A stretch of 64,000 nt of DNA from Prorocentrum cordatum. Its lineage: Eukaryota > Sar > Dinophyceae > Prorocentrales > Prorocentraceae. Shown piece after piece: positions 58,303 through 64,000 of this stretch (positions are counted from its first letter, which is position 1; the number at the start of each line of letters is the position of its first letter). A program made the position numbers and the translations under genes. Where the stretch lies: positions 346,001 through 410,000 of the forward strand of contig CAUYUJ010020560.1 of the NCBI GenBank assembly GCA_963575745.1, written 5' to 3'. The notes beneath the pieces are model-generated. The model searched no databases. It saw nothing but the letters and a program-made list of their open reading frames with translations, and had not been told where the DNA came from.

Positions 58303-58605
58303 AAGCTCAAAGAGGGGAGGACGAGGGGGGGGAGAGCGAGGAGGAGGGCGGGGATGGGGGGGGGGGCGAGGAGGGGGGAGACGACAACTCCAAGCCAAAA
58401 GCTTGAAAGCTTAGAGGGGGGAGGGCCCGCGTGTCGGACCAACCCCAACCAACTGGTACCATTGACAACCGAATTTGCCACTTCTGAACTGGCCAAAGAG
58501 AAGCAACTGGGACCAATTGCGGCCAGCCATCTTGAGCCGAGAGTCGGGTGTAATGTGTCCAGCATTCTAACACGACTCAGGCACAACATGACAATCTGAA
58601 CACCG
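58303..58605. other. Unassigned with GGGGAG run
   Basis: A purine-rich GAGGAGGGCGGGG run at 58310-58375. No gene. Confidence 0.5.
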
Positions 58606-58740
58606 ACCAACCATAACTGGGGGAGCTGTGGTCCTTACCCCCCTGGGGGAACCCATCGCATCGACGACCTCTCGAGAGGGGTGTGGAAATCGATGGGTCC
58701 CCCAGGGGCTAAGGACCACAGCTCCCCGAGTTGTGGCTGG
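58606..58740. mobile_element. Foldback with ~50-bp arms
   Basis: Left arm 58607-58658 and right arm 58691-58740 pair over about 50 bases with few mismatches; the core GGGGAGCTGTGGTCCTTA pairs with TAAGGACCACAGCTCCCC-type sequence (one change) and ACCCATCG with CGATGGGT. The loop contains CCTCTCGAGAGG. Single copy here. Confidence 0.85.
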
Positions 58741-58984
58741 CCTGTAACAATACTCGTTCGATTGGGGGGTCACCATGGATGTCCTGGTTAGTCGAGCTGC
58801 ATTTCGGGCACCTGCGCCTTGTGCTGCTTTTCACTAACAATTTCCAGCAACACGTACCACCCCAAAGCACTATCTATACACATGTACATATATACACATA
58901 TACATGTCCAACATACCCACATTTATCCACAACACATACACACAACACGCACATACACCTTTAACAGCATCTTCGATCCAGAAC
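58741..58984. other. Unassigned with CACATA steps
   Basis: Positions 58870-58960 hold degenerate ACATATACACATA/CACAACACATACAC simple sequence. No gene. Confidence 0.6.
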
Positions 58985-59425
58985 CCGCAGGGGTCCTTCT
59001 GGAATCCTTCAGGAGGAACGCGCATGACTCCTTCAGGATTTCTTCTGGAATCCTTCAGAAACGCACAGAATTGCTTCAGGAATCCATCAGGAATCCAGAA
59101 CAATCCTCCAGGAACCCTGATAATTCCTCAAGAAGCCTTCAGGAATCCTCAGGAATCATAGAGGAATCCTTTGTGAATCCTAAGAAATTCTCAGGAGTCC
59201 TACAGGAATTCTCAGAAATCCAAAGGAATCCTCATGAATCCTCCGGAATCCTCACACATCCTCAGACCTCCGTCGCAAATCTCTGCAAAATCTTTGAAGT
59301 TCCCCCGAAGAGCCTCTACGGAACCAGGAGCCTCGAAGGAACCTCTACAGAGCCTCTGAGGAGCTTTGAGAAACCTCTACGGAGCCTCAACGGAAACTGT
59401 AAGGAAATCCGAAGGAATTTCCAAA
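58985..59425 (+). repeat. AGGAATCCT minisatellite
   Basis: About 20 copies of CAGGAATCC/TCAGGAATTC/GGAATCCTC at irregular 14-30 base spacing to about 59250, grading into GAACCTCTACGGAGCCTC units to 59400. Confidence 0.85.
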
Positions 59426-59771
59426 GCGGTTGTAATTGGTACCAATTGGTTTGGATTGGTACCGGAATTGCTGGGATCCGTTGTAGGTGGTTGTGATTTC
59501 TCCCATTTTCGGGAAGGCCCTCCATCATTCAAGACCCATCTCGGTTATCTTTCTGCAATTTTGCTCTTCTTCGAGTCGAAGCATGGGCACGAGATCGAAG
59601 GGGCCCAGGAACACGGAAATGAATGCACAAATCGTGGGATTCCCAATATTTTCTTGTATGTTCTTCATATTTGTCCTCTCCCCGCTTCCCATCTGTTCCT
59701 ATGCTTTCCTGCAGCGCGTTTCTGAATTTTCGGCGATCATGGGCGTTATAGGGGTGTGGGGCGGGGGGGGG
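59426..59771. other. Unassigned
   Basis: TTGGTACCAATTGG and TTGGATTGGTACC at 59438 recall CCAACTGGTACC and GGGACCAATTG at 58448-58522. No gene. Confidence 0.5.
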
Positions 59772-61291
59772 TATAACGTAACGCCCCCCCTCTTCCCGTG
59801 TGACTCTGGCACCATACATCCATACATCCATCCATACATCCATACACGCATACATACATATATAGATGTATTTCGGTATATCTATCTATCTATCTATATA
59901 TATATGCATTCCGGAATAGTGGCAGTCATCGGCCCCGCCCCTCCCCCGAGATGATGTCACGTTCCGCGCTGGCGGCCTCCAGGAATGCCTAGGGATGACC
60001 GGGGCCAACTACGAGAAGCATGTAGGTGGCGATCTGCACCACAACGCGCGTGTACACCACAGCGAATGCGTCCACCGCGACAGCCGTGTGCAACGCAGCG
60101 CCTGTGTACACCACAGCTCGCATGCACCACGGCGCCGGTGTACACCACGGCGAATGTGCACACCGCAGCTACCATGTGCAACACAGCGCCTGTGTACACC
60201 ACAATGCTAGCGTGCACCGCAACGCCCGTGCACACCACAGCGCCTGTCTACACCACAGCATCCGCGTGCAACGCAACGCTGGCCAAAACAGGTAAAAGGA
60301 GCATGTTGGTGAGGATCTCCTGCGGACAGCAGAACACCACGCCAGGGAAGTGTTGGTAATATAATGCGACCTTATTCCCTCCTCCCTCCTCTTCTGCATC
60401 CACCTCCCCCTCCATTTCCTTATCGTCCTCCTCGTCCTCCTCCTCCTCCTCCTCGGTCACCCTTCCCCCTTGTCGTGCGGGTCGGCGCCACAGCGCACGT
60501 GCGCATCTCAGCGTGAACCGCGGAATGGTCTACTGAATCAATCCAGTTGCTTCTCGGACCGCCAATTCTGCTGGAGCCTCCAGGACGCAGATGGGAGGAC
60601 TTAGGACACTGCGGAAGGATTCGGGAGGACTTGTAGATTCCAGCGGCTTTCCACTTTCCAGACATATTCATTTCCGAATCCTGTATAAACCAAATATTGT
60701 CTGTGGAATCCGTTGGCGCTCTATTTGTCGTGAGGTTTCCTTCTAGCATTCTATGTGCAACAGTGGTGCTCTGTTGCGCACGGTTGGTGCGGAGCATGCA
60801 GGCGCCGTGGTGTTCACAGGCGCTGTAGTGCACGCAGGCATTGTGGTGTACACTGGTGCTGTTTTGCACACGGCTGGACTGGCGTACGCAGGCGCTGTGG
60901 TGTACGCAAGCGCTGCGGTGAACGCAAACACTGTGACACACACTTGCGCTGTGTTGCACGCAGCTGCTGTGGTGGTACATAGGCGGTGTGGTGTACGCAG
61001 GCGCTGTGGTGCATGCAAGGGTCGTGGTGTTCTCAGGCGCTGTGATGTAAATCGCCACCTACATGCTACTGCAACCCGTCCTCGGTCATTGCTGGTCATC
61101 CCCAGACGTCGCCGGCGCGAAAAAAGACGTCATCGGTCCCCTCCTCCTCCCAGATGACGGCCGTCATCGGCCCGGAATCAAGAACAGGCTCCAGCCAACT
61201 CCGCGAACACGACGACGATGAGCGACGAGCAACGAGCAACGAGCAACAAGCGACGAGGGACGAGGGACGAGCGACGAGCGACGAGCGACGA

Positions 61292-61338
<47 letters not shown>

Positions 61339-61446
61339 TGCGGGCTAGACCCCTCTGCGGATTCCTGTACGAACGCCTATGCGGATCCCGATGCGCACGG
61401 CGGCAAAGCCCGGGGCGCACCCGGGGGTGGGGAGCTTTACGTTATA
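59772..61446. mobile_element. Long foldback element, long form
   Basis: Left end TATAACGTAACGCCCCCC; right end reverse complement TATAACGTAAAGCTCCCC. Inside: ACTACGAGAAGCATGTAGG TGGCGATCTGC at 60010-60036, an array of ~30-bp TGTACACCACAGCGCC units (60040-60290), a 450-bp unique spacer ending TCTGTGGAATCCG and GCGCTCTATTTGTC, the inverted array (60760-61040), then AAATCGCCACCTACATG (reverse of the left motif), GTCCTCGGTCATTGC, GCCGTCATCGGCCCGG and a (GAC)n run (61290-61337). A 1.67-kb relative of 31581-32476. No protein-coding gene inside. Confidence 0.85.
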
Positions 61447-62031
61447 GGTGGGGGGGTGCGCCGGGGGCTACAAAGCCCATTATGCCCAAGACAAACAAAC
61501 CGCACGCTCTTGGTGTCCGTTTTTTCCACCCCGGCTGCGGGTCGTTACCCGGGGGAGAGGGTGGGGTCTGGGGTGACCGTAATGGCGGCCGCAGCGTGCA
61601 ACCGCCAGGGTGCGCCCGCGCCACTGGCGCATCAATCGCTTGCGTGCACCACGGCATGTAGGGGGGGCTCCAGGCCACTCCCCTCCAGTACGATCGGGAG
61701 GGGGGGGCCGGGGGGGGGCTTGGCCTGGGCAGCGAGCGATATCCCCGGGGGAGGGAACAAGATACGCTCACCTGGGAGTCGACCGCTCCGTGCGCCTGTG
61801 CGTCTCTGGCTCCCTCCCGAGAGCACGCGCGTCAAGACCGCCGGCCTCCCCGCCGAGGGCCCGAGGCCCCGCAAGCGGGTGGGTACCCCGCGCGTTCTCG
61901 TGCCGGGCGCTCCGAAGTGGGCAGGCCCAGGGCACGAAGAGCACAAGGCAAGGGGGCCCAGGGACACACAAACAGTGAGTTGTCTTGTTCGGCGATTGGA
62001 CTGTCGGCGGGAGGGGGGGGGGAAAGGAGGG
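61447..62031. other. Unassigned
   Basis: GC-rich, no gene. GGGGGCCCAGGGACACACA at 61951 resembles GGGGGCCCAGGGGCACACA at 18467, so the R7 relationship may extend further left. Confidence 0.45.
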
Positions 62032-62202
62032 GTGTCTGGCTCTGGTCCTCTGCTTCATGCGACTGTTTGCAGTGGTGCGTCCTATGGGGGAGACTCCACC
62101 TTCTTGAGCGAAAGCAAACAAAATCTACCATGGGAGGGGGGAGGGGGAGGGGGTGCAAGGGTCCGCGCCGATCGGCAAAACAATGCGTAAGAAAACGATC
62201 CC
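62032..62202 (+). repeat. R7 repeat, copy 2
   Basis: GTCTGGCTC, ATGGGGGAGAC, AAAATCTACC, GGTGCAAGGGTCC and GCCGATCGGCAAAACAATG in the same order as 18108-18287. Confidence 0.75.
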
Positions 62203-62630
62203 AAATCCCAGGACTCCCCATCAGTCTCGATATTTTCTGGATTTCGTCTTCCCCTCCACTGCTGATATTTTCTTACATTTTCCTGGGATGAACGATTCTG
62301 AGATTCTGTGTGTCGGTGTTCCTTTCCCCCTCCCGACGAGGGCACCCCCCTCCCAACCTGGGGCTGATATGCAAATCTACATAGACCTTCGCGGCCAGCC
62401 GTGCCAAGCTCGCTGCAGGACTCGAACAAACCGAACGCACGTCTCCAAAAAAGAGGCGGTCATCTTGGAAGCTGGGCGAGAGCTGGCAAATCCGTGGCTG
62501 CTAAAACGGTCTTGCCAGAAGAAAAAAATTACCCTGTGACGTACCCAACCCATTTGCACCAGTGGAAACGAGGAGTTGGCCGAAACTTGTATGGACAATC
62601 AACTTGATGTGTAAGCTACATGGGAGGCGT
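62203..62630. other. Unassigned
   Basis: No gene supported. Confidence 0.4.
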
Positions 62631-63715
62631 CACTGTGCTGGGCCCCGCAAGCAGGCCTCGAAAGTGGCGACAGTTTCACAGATCGCAGCCCCCCAGGGAT
62701 GGCGAGGTCTAATTTGAATGTGCGTGTGGCGTCACTGTGCTGGGCCCCCCAGCAGGCCTCGAAAGTGGCGACAGTTTCACAGATCGCAGCCCCCCAGGGA
62801 TGGCGAGGTCTAATTTGAATCTGCGTGTGGGTACCCACTGTGCTGGGCCCCGCAAGCAGGCCTCGAAAGTGGCGACAGTTCCACAAATCGCAGCCCCCCA
62901 GGGATTGCGAGGTCTAATCTGAGTCTGCGGTGAGTACCCACTGTGCTGGGCCCCTCAGCAGCCCTCGAGCTTCACAGATCGCAGCCCCCCAGGGATGGCG
63001 AGGTCTAATCTGAGTCTGCGGTGGCTACCCACTGTGCTGGGCCCCTCAGCAGCCCTCGAAAGTGGCGACAATTTCACAGATCGCAGCCCCCCAAGGATGG
63101 CGAGGTCTAATCTGAATCTGCGGTGAGTACCCAGTGTGCTGGACCCCTCAGCAGCCCTCGAAAGTGGCGACAGTTTCGCAGATCGCAGCCCCCCAGGGAT
63201 GGCGAGGTCTAATTTGAGTCTGCGGTGAGTACCCACTGTGCTGGGCTCCTCAGCAGCCCTCGAAAGTGGCGACAGTTCCACAGATCGCAGCCCCCCAAGG
63301 ATGGCGAGGTCTAATCTGAGTCTGCGGTGAGTACCCACTGTGCTGGGCCCCTCAGCAGCCCTCGAAAGTGGCGACAGCTTCACAGATCGCAGCCCCACAG
63401 GGATGGCGAGGTCTAATTTGAGTCTGCGGTGAGTACCCACTGTGCTGTGCCCCTCAGCAGCCCTCGAAAGTGGCGACAGTTTCACAGATCGCAACCCCCC
63501 AGGGATGGCGAGGTCTAATCTGAGTCTGCGGTGAGTACCCACTGTGCTGGACCCCTCACCAGCCCTCGAAAGTGGCGACAGTTTCACGGATCGCAGCCCC
63601 CCAGCGATGGCGAGGTCTAATCTGAAGCCCCGTAAGACGTCACTCTGCTCGCCCCACAGCAGCCCTCGAAAGTGGCGACAGTTTCACAGATCGCAGCCAC
63701 CCAGGGATGGCGAGG
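62631..63715 (-). repeat. 102-bp satellite, 11 units, open frame on minus strand
   Basis: Units start CACTGTGCTGGGCCCC at 62631, 62733, 62836, 62939, 63030, 63132, 63234, 63336, 63438, 63540 and 63641. Spacing is 101-103 except one 91-base unit that lacks AAAGTGGCGAC. Because 102 is a multiple of three, the minus strand keeps a frame open from 63587 to 62955 with a 34-residue repeat (LSPLSRAAEGPSTVGTHRR and so on). The frame is lost in the short unit. I treat it as a satellite rather than a gene, since the frame follows from the unit length. Confidence 0.9.
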
Positions 63716-63840
63716 TGGAGGGAAGAGAGGAGCAAGGGAGGAGAGGAGGAGGGAAGATAGGAGAAGGGAAGCAAGAGAGGGGAGAGGAGGAGGGAAGAGA
63801 GGTGGAGGGAGACGGGAGGAAGGAGTGGAGACCGCAGTGC
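63716..63840. repeat. GGGAAGAGAGGAG purine tract
   Basis: Units of GGAGGGAAGAGAGGAG, purine-only, directly after the last satellite unit. The remaining 160 bases to the window end show nothing. Confidence 0.85.
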
Positions 63841-64000
63841 TCTATTCAAAACGAGTACCCAACGCAGGAGGGTTGGGAACAATTTCCCAGAATACAACTC
63901 AGCGCACTAGATAGTGAACGGGCTGCTTCCTGGAAGGAGACACACCTCTCTGCTTTAGCAGCCACGGGTTTGCCAGCCTTCGCCTGGCTTCTGACCATCG

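Noticed and set aside
62631-63715. CRISPR-like array
   Set aside because: The units are contiguous 102-bp satellites with no constant-repeat/variable-spacer alternation, in a eukaryotic genome.

Overview
This window looks like dinoflagellate nuclear DNA. Three things point there. Degenerate copies of the dinoflagellate spliced-leader sequence (DinoSL) sit just upstream of several coding regions. The proteins resemble expanded, uncharacterised dinoflagellate families, including a 'HGD'-type transposase-like protein and LINE and copia reverse-transcriptase lineages. The DNA is otherwise packed with simple sequence, satellites and foldback (inverted-repeat) elements. I cannot name the genus; Prorocentrum- or Polarella-like genomes are my best guess. 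Family assignments are from memory of motifs, not from any search.

Layout. Positions 1-8.5 kb hold the only compact gene cluster. It has four same-strand coding regions: a Lys/Ala/Pro-rich protein at 820-2193, a RING-H2 protein at 2926-3747, a coiled-coil protein at 4453-5493 and a broken transposase-like gene at 6355-8507. Each has a DinoSL-like relic 3-45 bases before its ATG. Three of the four also follow a shared spacer repeat, of which two copies of about 634 bp are almost identical. From 8.7 to 22.4 kb there is mostly satellite, minisatellite, poly-G, CTC/CAT microsatellite and small inverted-repeat elements, plus one LINE 3' fragment (minus strand, about 12.2-11.7 kb). From 35.25 down to 22.4 kb, on the minus strand, lies a decayed Ty1/copia-like retroelement in the order gag, integrase, reverse transcriptase, RNase H. 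Degenerate direct repeats that may be its LTRs flank it, a 0.9-kb foldback element interrupts it, and a further 4 kb of decayed coding sequence of unknown function follows it. From 35.3 to 46.7 kb there are CGTCGGAT satellites, a 282-bp tandem duplication, and several families of short terminal-inverted-repeat elements, one visibly nested in another. From 50.2 to 46.9 kb (minus strand) lies a 5'-truncated, frameshifted LINE-like element with RT, zinc-finger and RNase H segments. From 50.2 to 64 kb there is more simple sequence, WW-domain remnants, nested inverted-repeat elements, a 1.7-kb foldback element related to the one in the copia element, and an 11-unit 102-bp satellite.

How it fits together. 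Nothing here looks like a host metabolic operon or an ordinary single-copy gene. The first 8.5 kb may be a transposon-related gene set or a run of recycled, spliced-leader-bearing cDNAs that share a spacer. The rest is a graveyard in which at least four nested insertions can be read: the introner-like piece in the transposase gene, the foldback element in copia, FB-1 in element B, and R3 in FB-4. No tRNA, rRNA, CRISPR or bacterial-type promoter or terminator was found. Boundaries of repeats are by eye and good to a few bases to tens of bases.
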